Below, piece after piece: positions 14,882 to 23,959 of a stretch of DNA of 64,000 nucleotides (positions within the stretch are counted from its first letter, which is position 1; every line of letters starts with the position of its first letter). Under the pieces are notes generated by a model. That model had not been told where the DNA came from and did not search any database. It worked only from the letters and a program-made list of their open reading frames with translations. This stretch comes from OAS926 sp035503715 (lineage in GTDB: Bacteria > Pseudomonadota > Alphaproteobacteria > Rhizobiales > Rhizobiaceae): the NCBI GenBank assembly GCA_035503715.1, contig DATJTE010000007.1:1-64000 (forward strand), in the 5' to 3' direction. The translations under genes were made by a program, and so were the position numbers.

Positions 14882-16309
14882 ATGGCGCACAAACCCATTC
14901 ATGTGATCGGCGGTGGCTTGGCCGGCTCTGAAGCCGCCTGGCAAGCGGCCGAAGCTGGCGTTCCGGTCATCCTCCACGAAATGCGCGGCGTGCGCGGCAC
15001 CGAGGCACACAAGACCGATGGTCTGGCCGAGCTCGTCTGCTCGAACTCGTTCCGCTCCGACGACGCCGAAGCCAATGCCGTTGGGCTCCTCCACGCCGAG
15101 ATGCGCCTCGCCGGTTCGCTCATCATGCGGTCGGGCGATGCCAATCAGGTGCCGGCGGGCGGCGCGCTCGCCGTAGACCGCGACGGCTTCTCGGCAGCGG
15201 TAACCGCAAAACTCGAAGCGCATCCGCTGATCACCATCGTCCGCGAAGAAATGACCGGCCTGCCGCCAGCGGATTGGGATCAGGCGATCATCGCAACCGG
15301 GCCTCTTACTGCCCCCTCGCTCGCCGAGGCGATCCGCGCCGCAACCGGCGCGGAAGCGCTGGCCTTTTTCGACGCCATCGCACCGATCGTCCATTTCGAC
15401 ACGATCGACATGGACATTTGCTGGTTCCAGTCGCGCTACGACAAGGTCGGGCCGGGAGGCACGGGCAAGGACTACATCAACTGCCCCATGGACAAGGCGC
15501 AGTACGAAACCTTTGTTCAAGCGCTGCTCGACGGCCAGAAATCCGAGTTCAAGGAGTGGGAAGGCACGCCCTATTTCGACGGTTGCCTGCCGATCGAGAT
15601 CATGGCCGAGCGCGGTGTCGAGACGCTGCGGCACGGTCCGATGAAGCCGATGGGGCTGACCAATGCGCACAATCCAACGGTGAAGGCCTACGCCGTGGTC
15701 CAGCTTCGCCAGGACAATGCGCTCGGCACGCTCTACAACATGGTCGGCTTCCAGACGAAGCTGAAGCACGGCGAGCAGGTCCGCGTCTTCCGCACCATTC
15801 CGGGCCTGGAGAACGCCGAGTTCGCCCGGCTCGGCGGCCTGCACCGCAACACCTACATCAACTCGCCGACGCTGCTCGATGGTTCGTTGCAGCTCGCGTC
15901 ACGCCCCGGCCTTCGCTTCGCCGGCCAGATCACCGGCTGCGAAGGTTATGTCGAGAGCGCCGCGATCGGTCTGCTCGCGGGCCGCTTCGCGGCGGCAGCC
16001 CGCCTCGGCCAACCACTTTCCACGCCGCCGGCGACCACCGCCTTCGGCGCCCTGCTCAACCACATCACCGGCGGCCACATCGTCTCCGACGACGAGCCGG
16101 GCAAGCGCTCCTTCCAGCCGATGAACGTCAATTTCGGGCTGTTCCCGCCGCTCGAAGCCGGCACCAAGCTGAAACCTGACGGCTTCGAGGGCCGCTTCCG
16201 CGGCAAGGACAAGACGCTCGCCAAGAAAAAGGCCACAACCGCACGTGCGCTGCGTGATTGCCGCGATTGGCTGGGACTCGGGCCCGCCGCTGCAGAGGCA
16301 GCGGAATAG
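14882..16309 (+). CDS. trmFO: Methylenetetrahydrofolate-tRNA-(uracil-5-)-methyltransferase TrmFO
   Basis: A 475-residue flavoenzyme that makes m5U54 in the tRNA T-loop with methylenetetrahydrofolate as carbon donor. The FAD-binding start is HVIGGGLAGSEAAWQAAEAG near residue 6. TrmFO blocks follow: ELVCSNSFRSDDAEANAVGLLH, the CPMDKAQYETF segment with a conserved Cys, PYFDGCLPIE, QITGCEGYVESAAIGLLAG and VNFGLFPPL. This separates it from GidA/MnmG. ATG 14882 gives the family length; an open frame upstream through the DUF1127 region is not coding. A crotonase gene follows after 3 bases. Confidence 0.96.
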   Translation: MAHKPIHVIGGGLAGSEAAWQAAEAGVPVILHEMRGVRGTEAHKTDGLAELVCSNSFRSDDAEANAVGLLHAEMRLAGSLIMRSGDANQVPAGGALAVDRDGFSAAVTAKLEAHPLITIVREEMTGLPPADWDQAIIATGPLTAPSLAEAIRAATGAEALAFFDAIAPIVHFDTIDMDICWFQSRYDKVGPGGTGKDYINCPMDKAQYETFVQALLDGQKSEFKEWEGTPYFDGCLPIEIMAERGVETLRHGPMKPMGLTNAHNPTVKAYAVVQLRQDNALGTLYNMVGFQTKLKHGEQVRVFRTIPGLENAEFARLGGLHRNTYINSPTLLDGSLQLASRPGLRFAGQITGCEGYVESAAIGLLAGRFAAAARLGQPLSTPPATTAFGALLNHITGGHIVSDDEPGKRSFQPMNVNFGLFPPLEAGTKLKPDGFEGRFRGKDKTLAKKKATTARALRDCRDWLGLGPAAAEAAE

Positions 16310-16312
16310 GTC

Positions 16313-17167
16313 GTGACAGACCCGTCAGCGCTTGCGAGCACCGTCCTGCGCGTCGAGCGCGATGGACCCGTTGCCCGGCTGGTGATGAATCGTCCGGACA
16401 AGGCAAACGGCATGACGCCCGAGTTCTGGAGCGACCTGCCGCGTTTGTTGGGTGCACTCGACCGTGACGAAACCATTCGTGTCGCGATCATCAAGGGCGA
16501 AGGCCGACACTTCACCGGCGGCATGGACCTCGCCGCCTTCGCTGGCCTCGCAGGGCTTTTCCAGAAAGAGCCGGGTCGCGCGGCTTTCGCCATGCGCAAC
16601 ATGATCCTCGACCTGCAGAACGCATTCAATGCGATCGAACGCGTGCGTTTCCCGGTCATCGCGGCAATCCACGGCGCGTGCATCGGCGCCGGCATCGACA
16701 TGATCACCGCCTGCGATCTCCGGCTGTCCTCGACCGATGCAAGCTTCTCCGTTGAGGAGGTCCACATCGGCATGGCGGCCGATGTCGGCACGCTCCAGCG
16801 GCTGCCGAAATTGATCGCGCCGGCAATCGCCGCCGAGCTTGCCTATACCGGCCGCCGATTCGACGCTGTCGAAGCCCGGGCGATCGGTCTTGTCAGCCAA
16901 GTGCTCGACGACAAGGCGGCGCTTGATACGGCCGCTGAAGAGCTTGCGCACTCGATCGCAGCAAAATCGCCGCTGGCCATCGCCGGCATCAAGCGTAACC
17001 TCGCCTATTCCCGCGACCACACGGTCGCCGACGGACTGGACTACATCGCTACCTGGAACGCAGGCATGCTGCGTCCCGAGGAGCTTACGCAGGCGATACA
17101 GGCAAAGATGGCCAGCCGCGCCGCCGCGTTTCCCGATCTCTTGCCGCCGTCCGCCGAAAGGCTCTGA
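16313..17167 (+). CDS. Crotonase family, delta(3,5)-delta(2,4)-dienoyl-CoA isomerase-like
   Basis: A 284-residue enoyl-CoA hydratase/isomerase fold protein. The oxyanion-hole segment GRHFTGGMDLAAFAG lies near residue 64 and HGACIGAGIDMITACDLRL near 122. The block FSVEEVHIGMAADVGTLQRLPK closely resembles the active site of dienoyl-CoA isomerase (ECH1), including both acidic residues, so beta-oxidation of polyunsaturated acyl chains is the likeliest role. Translation begins at GTG 16313, 3 bases after trmFO, suggesting co-transcription. The stop abuts the stop of the convergent hydroxylase gene with no spacer. Confidence 0.82.
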   Translation: MTDPSALASTVLRVERDGPVARLVMNRPDKANGMTPEFWSDLPRLLGALDRDETIRVAIIKGEGRHFTGGMDLAAFAGLAGLFQKEPGRAAFAMRNMILDLQNAFNAIERVRFPVIAAIHGACIGAGIDMITACDLRLSSTDASFSVEEVHIGMAADVGTLQRLPKLIAPAIAAELAYTGRRFDAVEARAIGLVSQVLDDKAALDTAAEELAHSIAAKSPLAIAGIKRNLAYSRDHTVADGLDYIATWNAGMLRPEELTQAIQAKMASRAAAFPDLLPPSAERL

Positions 17168-18124
17168 CTACTCTGCCGGCTCCACGCCCGGCGCCTGCTT
17201 CGGCAGCCCTGGTCTGCCCGCTTCCTCCGGATGCCGCCGCACATAATTTGCCTTCAGGCTTTCGCTCGTCTCGCGTGAACCGTCATGGCTCCAGCCCGGC
17301 GGCGCGAAGAGATAGGCAAGCCGCTGGCGCAGCGTCAGCCCGCGCTGGGCCACGTCCTTGCCGATGCCGACATATTCGTGGAACGCCACCTTCAGCGGGT
17401 TGAAGGTGCCGAGATTTTTCACAATGCCGTAGCGCGGCCGATCTTCTTCCAGCTCTTCGACGAAGGTCCCGAACATCCGGTCCCAGATGATCAGCGTGCC
17501 GGCATAGTTGGCGTCAAGATAGCGCGGATTGGTCGCGTGATGGACGCGGTGATGCGAGGGCGTGTTGAAGATGAATTCGAACCAGCGCGGCAGCTTGCCG
17601 ATCGTCTCGGTGTGGATCCAGAACTGCCAGACCAGATTGAAGCCGAAGACGAAGGCAATCACGGCAGGGTGGAAGCCGAGCAGCACCAGCGGCGCCTGCA
17701 AAACGAACATGCCGGTGAAGAGCCCCGTCCAGCTTTGCCTCAGCGCCGTGGAGAGATTGTAGTGCTGGCTGGAATGATGGTTGACGTGCTCGGCCCACAC
17801 CCAGCGCACGCGGTGCGCAATGCGGTGGTACAAATAATAGCGCAAATCATCGAGCAGGAACGCGGCGACGAACACCCACAGCGACAGACCGAGATCGAAG
17901 AAGCGGTATCGCCACAGCCACAGAAGCAGCGTGTAGGAGACGACCCCGAGCAGGATGCCGGCGACCACGTTGCCGGTTCCCATCAAGAGGCTGGTCAGCG
18001 TATCGCGCGTCTCGAACGAGCCCTGACGGCGACCCGTGCGGACCACCCACAACTCGATCAGCATGGCGAGCACGAAAAAGGGAATTGCATATTCCGTCAC
18101 CTTCGGGAATTCGTAGCTTTCCAT
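17168..18124 (-). CDS. Fatty acid hydroxylase/sterol desaturase family protein
   Basis: A 318-residue membrane-bound di-iron oxygenase. The three His boxes are intact: HRIAH near residue 108, HVNHHSSQHYN near 120 and HHRVHHATN near 205. Four or five hydrophobic segments surround them. Members hydroxylate or desaturate lipids or carotenoids with oxygen (family knowledge); the substrate here is not evident. Start MESYEFPK at 18124 is supported by AGGAGG 6 bases upstream. It sits 10 bases after a small membrane-anchored protein gene. Confidence 0.85.
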   Translation of the reverse strand: MESYEFPKVTEYAIPFFVLAMLIELWVVRTGRRQGSFETRDTLTSLLMGTGNVVAGILLGVVSYTLLLWLWRYRFFDLGLSLWVFVAAFLLDDLRYYLYHRIAHRVRWVWAEHVNHHSSQHYNLSTALRQSWTGLFTGMFVLQAPLVLLGFHPAVIAFVFGFNLVWQFWIHTETIGKLPRWFEFIFNTPSHHRVHHATNPRYLDANYAGTLIIWDRMFGTFVEELEEDRPRYGIVKNLGTFNPLKVAFHEYVGIGKDVAQRGLTLRQRLAYLFAPPGWSHDGSRETSESLKANYVRRHPEEAGRPGLPKQAPGVEPAE

Positions 18125-18134
18125 TCCGGGCCTC

Positions 18135-18548
18135 CTATGCCGCGCTTGTCGTGAGCCGGCCGGCGATATCCTTCGCTGCCTGCGCGTCGGCGAAATGAAA
18201 ATGTCCGCCGGTCCAGGTGAAATCCTTGAACCGGATCGAGACGATCGCCGGTTCCCGCAGTTTGATCTCGGCGACATCTTTCGCCGACACGATCCGTGTG
18301 AAGAACCCGTCGCCGAAGCTCTGCACGATGCCAACGCGCCGGTCCGCGAGCGGCAGAAATGCCGACTGACCGTTTTCGGTCAGAACGACCGTGTCGGCTG
18401 TCTCGTCGGGGAAATCCGCTGCGAAGGTCCGACGTGCTGCATCCGCGTTTTCGAGCGCCGCGCGCTTGCTGCCGCCGGTCATGTGCACGGCGATCACCGT
18501 GGCGGCGATGCCGATGGTGACGATGATGACGAGTAGCGGCAGGCTCAT
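18135..18548 (-). CDS. Hypothetical membrane-anchored protein
   Basis: A 137-residue protein with an N-terminal membrane segment (LPLLVIIVTIGIAATVIAVHMTGG) and a soluble part of about 100 residues that contains a run of beta-strand-like pattern: GQSAFLPLADRRVGIVQSFGDGFFTRIV and FKDFTWTGGHFHFAD. I do not recognise the family. It is co-directional with and 10 bases upstream of the fatty acid hydroxylase gene, so both are probably in one operon. ATG 18548 has GGAGGA 11 bases upstream; an upstream extension to 18599 is unlikely. Confidence 0.65.
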   Translation of the reverse strand: MSLPLLVIIVTIGIAATVIAVHMTGGSKRAALENADAARRTFAADFPDETADTVVLTENGQSAFLPLADRRVGIVQSFGDGFFTRIVSAKDVAEIKLREPAIVSIRFKDFTWTGGHFHFADAQAAKDIAGRLTTSAA

Positions 18549-18624
18549 GCCGGGACATTCCTCCCGCTCTCTTTCCAGAGCGTGGCGGACCGGTAGCACG
18601 AGTGACGTTTACGTCAAAGTGGCG

Positions 18625-19461
18625 TCAGCGCCAGCCATGCGTTGCGTGACGGAACAGCAGCCAGTGGCGCCGCCAATTTGCGATGTCGGCCGGCGCACAC
18701 TGCCCTGCCTGCTCGAGCCGGTCGAGATAGGCAGGCGTCAGCGCAAACGGCAGAAAGGCCGCACGCAGCGCCACAGGCAGAACCTTCGCGTCCTCCCGAA
18801 ACTTTTGGAGGTGCTCGCGCGTCAGCGCAGTCATCGCAGCATAAGTTCGATCGTTTTCTGCACTTGCGGCACCCAACATCCATTCCTCGCGCGAACTGCC
18901 CGCAGCCGACAGAAGATCGAGCGGGACAAAGCACTGACCGCGTGCACGATGAAGCGGCAACAACCGCAGCAAGCCTGTCACCGCTTGAGCGCAACCGGCA
19001 TGACCGGCCAGGTTCGACACCGACGCAGCCGATTGGGGATCGATGACCAATGCAGCAAGCTGAATGAGCGCCGACGCAGTCTCGCCGCAATAGCCTTCGA
19101 GATCGCCGCGCGTCGGCATGGGATCGTCGTAGAGGTCGAACACCCGCGCATCGATCATGTTCTGCAGCGCTTGGACAGGCAGCCCGTGTGCATCGATCGC
19201 CGCCACCAGCGCACTGGCCACGGGATGCCCCGCCGCCGCCTCGGCGGTGCCGGCAGACAGCGCGTCGCGCCACCACTGCAGTCGGATCTCCCCCGCCATC
19301 GGCTCGCGTATCTTGTCACGGATGCCGGCGATCTCCGCGTTGAACGCATAGAGCGCGAAAAGCGCGCCGCGTTTCTCTGCGGGCGCGTAAAGCGTCGCGA
19401 GGTAGCGGTCCCGGTCCGCGTCCCGGAGAAGCTGCATCAGATGATCGACGGCTTGAGCCAC
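18625..19461 (-). CDS. Squalene/phytoene synthase-fold protein, NDUFAF6-like
   Basis: A 278-residue member of the squalene/phytoene synthase superfamily. It keeps the fold markers RDADRDRYLATLYAP, LFALYAFNAEIAGIRD, EIRLQWWRDAL and DLYDDPMPTRGDLEGYC, but does not have both canonical Asp-rich DXXXD prenyl-diphosphate motifs in intact form. This matches the NDUFAF6 (C8orf38) complex I assembly group more than a terpene enzyme. GTG 19461 lies 2 bases after the stop of the DUF498/NDUFAF3-like gene, so they are translationally linked. The alternative start is ATG 19434. That two complex I assembly factor homologues are neighbours supports the reading. Confidence 0.75.
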   Translation of the reverse strand: MAQAVDHLMQLLRDADRDRYLATLYAPAEKRGALFALYAFNAEIAGIRDKIREPMAGEIRLQWWRDALSAGTAEAAAGHPVASALVAAIDAHGLPVQALQNMIDARVFDLYDDPMPTRGDLEGYCGETASALIQLAALVIDPQSAASVSNLAGHAGCAQAVTGLLRLLPLHRARGQCFVPLDLLSAAGSSREEWMLGAASAENDRTYAAMTALTREHLQKFREDAKVLPVALRAAFLPFALTPAYLDRLEQAGQCAPADIANWRRHWLLFRHATHGWR

Positions 19462-19463
19462 GC

Positions 19464-19853
19464 TCAGTCGACGGCAAGTAGGGCCGCGGCCACGGCGCGG
19501 TCTTCGGCCAGAAGCACATTGTAGGTGCGTACAGCCGCGCCCGTGGTCATCGGATCGGCGGCAATGCCGGCCGCCTTGAAAGCGGCGCGAAGCTCCGCTC
19601 CAAGCGTCCGGATCTCCCGCCCCATGCCGACAAGCAGGATCTCGATGTCCCTGGCTTCGGCGATCACGCGGGCAAAATCGGCGGGCTTCAGCGCGTTTGC
19701 GCCACCAGGCTCCCAACCATGCACGCCGGACGGCAGGCAAAGCAGCGATCCCTTGTGCGACATGCCGGCGAAGCGGAACCCGCCATTGCCATAAGCCTCG
19801 ATCGGCGCGCGGCCCGGAAAATGGGCCGCGCGGATCTGGATGCCCTCGCCCAT
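19464..19853 (-). CDS. Mth938-like (DUF498) protein, NDUFAF3-like
   Basis: A 129-residue protein of the Mth938/DUF498 family to which human NDUFAF3 belongs. Conserved pieces: IQIRAAHFPGRAPIEAYGNGGFRFAGM, the HKGSLLCLPSGVHGWEP block, and DIEILLVGMGREIRTLGAELRAAFKAAGI. NDUFAF3 helps assemble the Q-module of respiratory complex I; in alphaproteobacteria the gene is commonly beside secDF (family knowledge). Here it begins 6 bases after secDF and is followed by the NDUFAF6-like gene. The nuo operon itself is not in the window. Confidence 0.85.
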   Translation of the reverse strand: MGEGIQIRAAHFPGRAPIEAYGNGGFRFAGMSHKGSLLCLPSGVHGWEPGGANALKPADFARVIAEARDIEILLVGMGREIRTLGAELRAAFKAAGIAADPMTTGAAVRTYNVLLAEDRAVAAALLAVD

Positions 19854-19859
19854 CGTGCG

Positions 19860-22418
19860 TTAGGCGCTGGGTGCCGTCGCCGCCGGCGGAAGTGCGGCCT
19901 TTTCCTTCTCCTTGTCGGCCTCGAACATGTCCGGACGAAGCTTGAACAGGATCAGCAGCGGACCCGCGACGAAGACGGATGAGTACGTGCCGAACAGGAT
20001 GCCGAAGAGCATGGCGAAGGTGAATGAGGAGATGACCTCACCGCCAAAGAAATAGAGCGCCAGCAGGGCCATCAGCGTCGTCGTGCCGGTGAGGATCGTT
20101 CGCGACAGCGTCTGGTTCATCGACAGGTCGAGAAGCTGCTCGATCGGCATCTTCTTGTACTTGCGCAAATTTTCGCGAACGCGGTCGTACACCACAACCG
20201 TATCGTTGATGGAGTAACCTACGATTGTAAGGATGGCCGCGATGCTGGTCAGGTTGAACTCGATGCCGGTCACGACGAAGATGAATACCATCGCGATGAC
20301 GTCATGCACCGTCGAGATGACGGCGCCCAGGCCGAACTGCCACTCGAACCGTATCCATATGTAGATCAGCATGGCGACGAGAGAGGCGAGAACGCCCATC
20401 GTGCCCGCCCAGGCGAGCTCACTGGAAACAGTCGGTCCCACCACTTCGACACGTCGCAGGTCGTAATCGTCCTGAAGTTCGGCCCTGACCTTTTCGACAG
20501 CCGATTGTTCGGCATTGTCGCCGCCCTCCTGGCCTTCGACCCGGATGAGGAGATCGGCGGGATTGCCATACTCCTGAACCTGCACGTCACCGAGATTCAG
20601 TTCGCCCAGCCGTGCGCGCACGTCGCCTGCGTCGGCGCTGCCATCCTTCGCCTGGATCTCGATGATGGAGCCGCCACGGAAGTCGACGCCGTAGTTCATT
20701 TCCTTCGTCATGAACAGGACGACAGTGAGAATGGACAGCGCCGCCGAGAACGTGAACGCATATTTGCGCAGGTTCATGAAACGGATCTTCGTTTCGGCCG
20801 GGAAACGGATGAGGCCATTCGGGATTTCCGTCGGGCGCATGCGGCGCAGCCAGATGGCGATCAGCCAGCGGGTCAGCGTGAACGCGGTGAACACCGTCGT
20901 CACGATGCCGATGGCGAGCGTCACGGCGAAACCGCGGACGGGACCCGAGCCGAGATAGAACAGGATCACCGCGGCGATGAACGTTGTTACGTTCGCGTCA
21001 ACGACGGTTGCCAACGCTCGCTGGAACCCTGAATCGAGCGACTGGACGAGCGATCTGCCCGTTCGCCGCTCTTCTTTCACGCGCTCGTAGATGATGACGT
21101 TGGAGTCGACCGCCATGCCGATGGTCAGCACGATGCCGGCGATGCCGGGCATCGTCAGCGTCGCGCCAAGCACGGATAGGATCGCTATGATCAGCGTGAC
21201 GTTGGCAGCAAGCGCGATGTTCGCGAGCAGGCCGAGGCTTCCATAAGCGACGAACATGAACGCGAATGTCAGCACGATTGCGATGATCGACGCGATTTCG
21301 CCGGCCGCAATGGAGTCAGCGCCAAGGCTCGGACCGACGGTGCGCTCTTCGACGATGGTCAGGTCCGCCGGCAGCGCGCCGGCGCGCAGCAGCACCGCGA
21401 GATCGTTGGCGCTATCGACGGTGAAGTTGCCGGAAATCTGCCCGCTGCCGCCGAGGATCGGCTCATTGATGCGCGGCGCGGAGATGACCTGATTGTCGAG
21501 AATGATCGCAAACAGCTTGCCGACATTCTGCTGCGTCGCCTGACCGAAACGCGACGCTCCCTTGGCGTCGAAGCGGAATGAGACGACCGGCTCGTTGGTG
21601 CGCTGGTCGAAGCTTGCTTGAGCATCGACGAGATTTTCGCCGGACACGATGACGCGGTTTTCGATCAGATACGGTATCGGAGGATCGTCGGTCGAATAGA
21701 GCACGGTCGACCCTGCGGGCGGACGACCCTGGATCGCTTCCTCGACCGGCATGGTCTGATCGACCATCTGGAAGGTCAGCTTCGCCGTCTGGCCGAGAAT
21801 GTCCTTCAACCGCTGCGGGTCCTGCAGGCCAGGCACTTGGACCAGAATTCGGTCATCGCCCTGGCGCTGGATGATCGGCTCGGTCGTGCCAAGCTCGTTG
21901 ACGCGGCGGCTGACCACTTCGATCGACTGCGTCAGCGCCGATCCCATGCGGTAGGCGATGCCCTCGTCGGTCAGCGTGTAGCGAAGCAGCCCCGGTTCGG
22001 GCTGATCGAGCGTTACCTCGGTGATCGTTCCACCAAATGTGCCCGCCGAAACTGGCGTCGTGAGCGATTGCAGCGCCGTGATCGCCTTGTCGACTTCGTT
22101 GGCCTCACGGATCCGCACCTGGACGCTGTTGCCCGTGCCTGAAAGGCCGGTGTAGCCAATCCTGGCATCACGCAGGAGCGTGCGGATGTCGTCGCGGGTC
22201 GCTTCGAGCCGCTCCTCGACCAGATCGTTGCGGTCGATCTGGAGAAGGATGTGCGAACCGCCCTGCAGGTCGAGGCCGAGCGTCATCGGCCGGTTTGGCA
22301 GCCAGCCGGGCAGGCTGTTGCGCACCGATTCCGACATCAGGTTGGGGCTTGCAAAGAGGACGCCGATCAGAACGACAGCCCAGATCGAAATCGTCTTCCA
22401 GCGTGAAAAATACAGCAT
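19860..22418 (-). CDS. secDF: Protein translocase SecD/SecF fusion
   Basis: An 852-residue inner-membrane protein that uses the proton gradient to help pull secreted proteins out of the Sec channel and assists membrane insertion. The SecD half (about 1-520) begins with a membrane segment, then LGLDLQGGSHILLQID, the periplasmic P1 head with LNNQ-like IILDNQVISAPRINEPI, and six segments ending GMAVDSNVIIYERVKEE. The SecF half (about 550-852) has GVDFRGGSIIEIQ and GYSINDTVVVYDRVREN. The fusion form is common in Rhizobiales. yajC lies 48 bases upstream. Confidence 0.97.
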   Translation of the reverse strand: MLYFSRWKTISIWAVVLIGVLFASPNLMSESVRNSLPGWLPNRPMTLGLDLQGGSHILLQIDRNDLVEERLEATRDDIRTLLRDARIGYTGLSGTGNSVQVRIREANEVDKAITALQSLTTPVSAGTFGGTITEVTLDQPEPGLLRYTLTDEGIAYRMGSALTQSIEVVSRRVNELGTTEPIIQRQGDDRILVQVPGLQDPQRLKDILGQTAKLTFQMVDQTMPVEEAIQGRPPAGSTVLYSTDDPPIPYLIENRVIVSGENLVDAQASFDQRTNEPVVSFRFDAKGASRFGQATQQNVGKLFAIILDNQVISAPRINEPILGGSGQISGNFTVDSANDLAVLLRAGALPADLTIVEERTVGPSLGADSIAAGEIASIIAIVLTFAFMFVAYGSLGLLANIALAANVTLIIAILSVLGATLTMPGIAGIVLTIGMAVDSNVIIYERVKEERRTGRSLVQSLDSGFQRALATVVDANVTTFIAAVILFYLGSGPVRGFAVTLAIGIVTTVFTAFTLTRWLIAIWLRRMRPTEIPNGLIRFPAETKIRFMNLRKYAFTFSAALSILTVVLFMTKEMNYGVDFRGGSIIEIQAKDGSADAGDVRARLGELNLGDVQVQEYGNPADLLIRVEGQEGGDNAEQSAVEKVRAELQDDYDLRRVEVVGPTVSSELAWAGTMGVLASLVAMLIYIWIRFEWQFGLGAVISTVHDVIAMVFIFVVTGIEFNLTSIAAILTIVGYSINDTVVVYDRVRENLRKYKKMPIEQLLDLSMNQTLSRTILTGTTTLMALLALYFFGGEVISSFTFAMLFGILFGTYSSVFVAGPLLILFKLRPDMFEADKEKEKAALPPAATAPSA

Positions 22419-22466
22419 CGTGCCTGTCCGAAGGGAGCGGAACCGGAGAATCCGCGCCGAATGCGC

Positions 22467-22808
22467 TTATTTCTTGGCGTTCTGGTTGGCGACCGGTTCG
22501 CCCTTGACGCGCACATCCGCGATCGTCGAGCGCAGCGCCGTGACCTTCAGGCCGTTGCCGAGATCGACCTCGAGTTCGTCATTGCCGTCGACCACCTTGG
22601 TCACCTTGCCGACGAAACCGCCACCCGTCACCACCGTGTCGCCCCGGCGGATCGCCGACAGCATCTCGCCGCGCTTCTTGATCTGCGTGCGCTGCGGCCG
22701 GATGATCAGGAAATACATGATCACGAAGATCAGGACGAACGGAAGGATGCTGACAAATATGTCCGGCGAAGCCCCTACCCCTTGCGCATAAGCCGGTGTC
22801 ACAAACAT
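22467..22808 (-). CDS. yajC: Preprotein translocase subunit YajC
   Basis: A 113-residue single-pass membrane protein. A short periplasmic N-terminus is followed by SILPFVLIFVIMYFLIIRPQRTQIKKRGEM, the YajC signature, and the cytoplasmic beta domain RRGDTVVTGGGFVGKVTKVVD. YajC accompanies SecDF in the holotranslocon. It is the first gene of the yajC-secDF-DUF498-NDUFAF6-like run. Confidence 0.96.
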   Translation of the reverse strand: MFVTPAYAQGVGASPDIFVSILPFVLIFVIMYFLIIRPQRTQIKKRGEMLSAIRRGDTVVTGGGFVGKVTKVVDGNDELEVDLGNGLKVTALRSTIADVRVKGEPVANQNAKK

Positions 22809-22968
22809 CTAGTTCTCCTGAATTCGGGCGCTTCGGCCCGGGCGAAATTTGCGCGGAATATAGTCATCCGCCCCTCCATTGCAACTTAAACCGCCCGCGT
22901 CCGGGCCGCTTTTCGTGCCGGTTTCAGCGTGTTAGAGCGGGCCCAATTCCGCCTGAAAGTGCGTTTTG

Positions 22969-23847
22969 ATGCAAAAAGCTCACCGCGAAGACCTCGCCGC
23001 CAAGATCGACCGGCTCATCGACGCGGTCGGCCGCCTTGCGGGGCCTGCCGCACAGCCGCCACGGCTCGAAGCAGCCGACTGCTTCGTCTGGAACCCCGAT
23101 CCGGGCGAACTGGAGCCTGTGGCGAAGGTCAACCGCGTTGATCTGACCCTCATTCGCGGGGTCGATCACGTTCGCGACATCCTGCTCGACAATACGCGGC
23201 GTTTCGCCACCGGGCTGCCGGCCAACAATGCGCTTCTGTGGGGCGCGCGCGGCATGGGCAAATCGTCACTGGTGAAGGCGATCCACGCCACCGCGAACGC
23301 CGAGCGCGGTGGAGACGCGGCGCCGCTCAAGCTGATCGAGATTCACCGCGAGGACATCGACACCCTGCCGAAGCTGATGGCGATCCTCAAGGCGTCGCCG
23401 TTCCGCTTCATCCTCTTCTGCGACGACCTGTCCTTCGACCATGACGACACGTCGTACAAATCGCTGAAGGCAGCGCTCGAAGGCGGCGTCGAGGGCCGCC
23501 CGGCGAACGTCATCTTCTACGCGACGTCGAACCGCCGGCACCTGATGCCGCGCGATATGATCGACAATGAGCGCTCGACCGCGATCAACCCGTCCGAAGC
23601 CGTCGAGGAGAAGGTCTCGCTATCCGATCGCTTCGGCCTGTGGCTCGGCTTCCACAAATGTTCGCAGGACGAGTACCTCGACATGATCGGCTCATACGTG
23701 CGCTATCATGGTCTGAAGATCGATGACGCGTCGCTGCGCGCCGAGGCGCTGGAATGGGCAACGACACGTGGCAGCCGCTCCGGCCGCGTCGCCTGGCAGT
23801 TCATTCAGGATCTCGCCGGCAGGCTCGGTCAGCAGCTCAAAGCCTGA
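22969..23847 (+). CDS. DUF815 family AAA+ ATPase
   Basis: A 292-residue ATPase of the DUF815/COG2607 group. Walker A is LLWGARGMGKSSLVKAIH near residue 90 and Walker B is FILFCDDLSFD near 150. Sensor-like YATSNRRHLMPRDM follows. The family is conserved in alphaproteobacteria but poorly characterised; a role as a chaperone-like remodelling ATPase is inference. It is divergent from yajC, with 160 bases between them for both promoters, and convergent with the LytM gene. ATG 22969 follows an in-frame TTG that I did not choose. Confidence 0.85.
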   Translation: MQKAHREDLAAKIDRLIDAVGRLAGPAAQPPRLEAADCFVWNPDPGELEPVAKVNRVDLTLIRGVDHVRDILLDNTRRFATGLPANNALLWGARGMGKSSLVKAIHATANAERGGDAAPLKLIEIHREDIDTLPKLMAILKASPFRFILFCDDLSFDHDDTSYKSLKAALEGGVEGRPANVIFYATSNRRHLMPRDMIDNERSTAINPSEAVEEKVSLSDRFGLWLGFHKCSQDEYLDMIGSYVRYHGLKIDDASLRAEALEWATTRGSRSGRVAWQFIQDLAGRLGQQLKA

Positions 23848-23875
23848 CACGGTTCAAGGCTTGACAACGAAGAAA

Positions 23876-23898
23876 CCCGCCCCTGATAAGGAGGCGGG
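23876..23898. terminator. Bidirectional terminator between DUF815 and LytM genes
   Basis: CCCGCCCCT (23876-23884) pairs with AGG-A-GGCGGG (23889-23898) with a one-base bulge. TTTCTTC follows on the minus strand and a short AT-rich run on the plus strand. Confidence 0.55.
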
Positions 23899-23959
23899 CA
23901 AAATTTGCAGGCCGGACTGGAGGTCAGGCGGCCCGCCGCATCTTCTTGTTCTTGATTTT

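Noticed and set aside
17285..18154. 289-codon plus-strand frame opposite the fatty acid hydroxylase
   Set aside because: The His boxes on the minus strand are decisive; this frame is a shadow.
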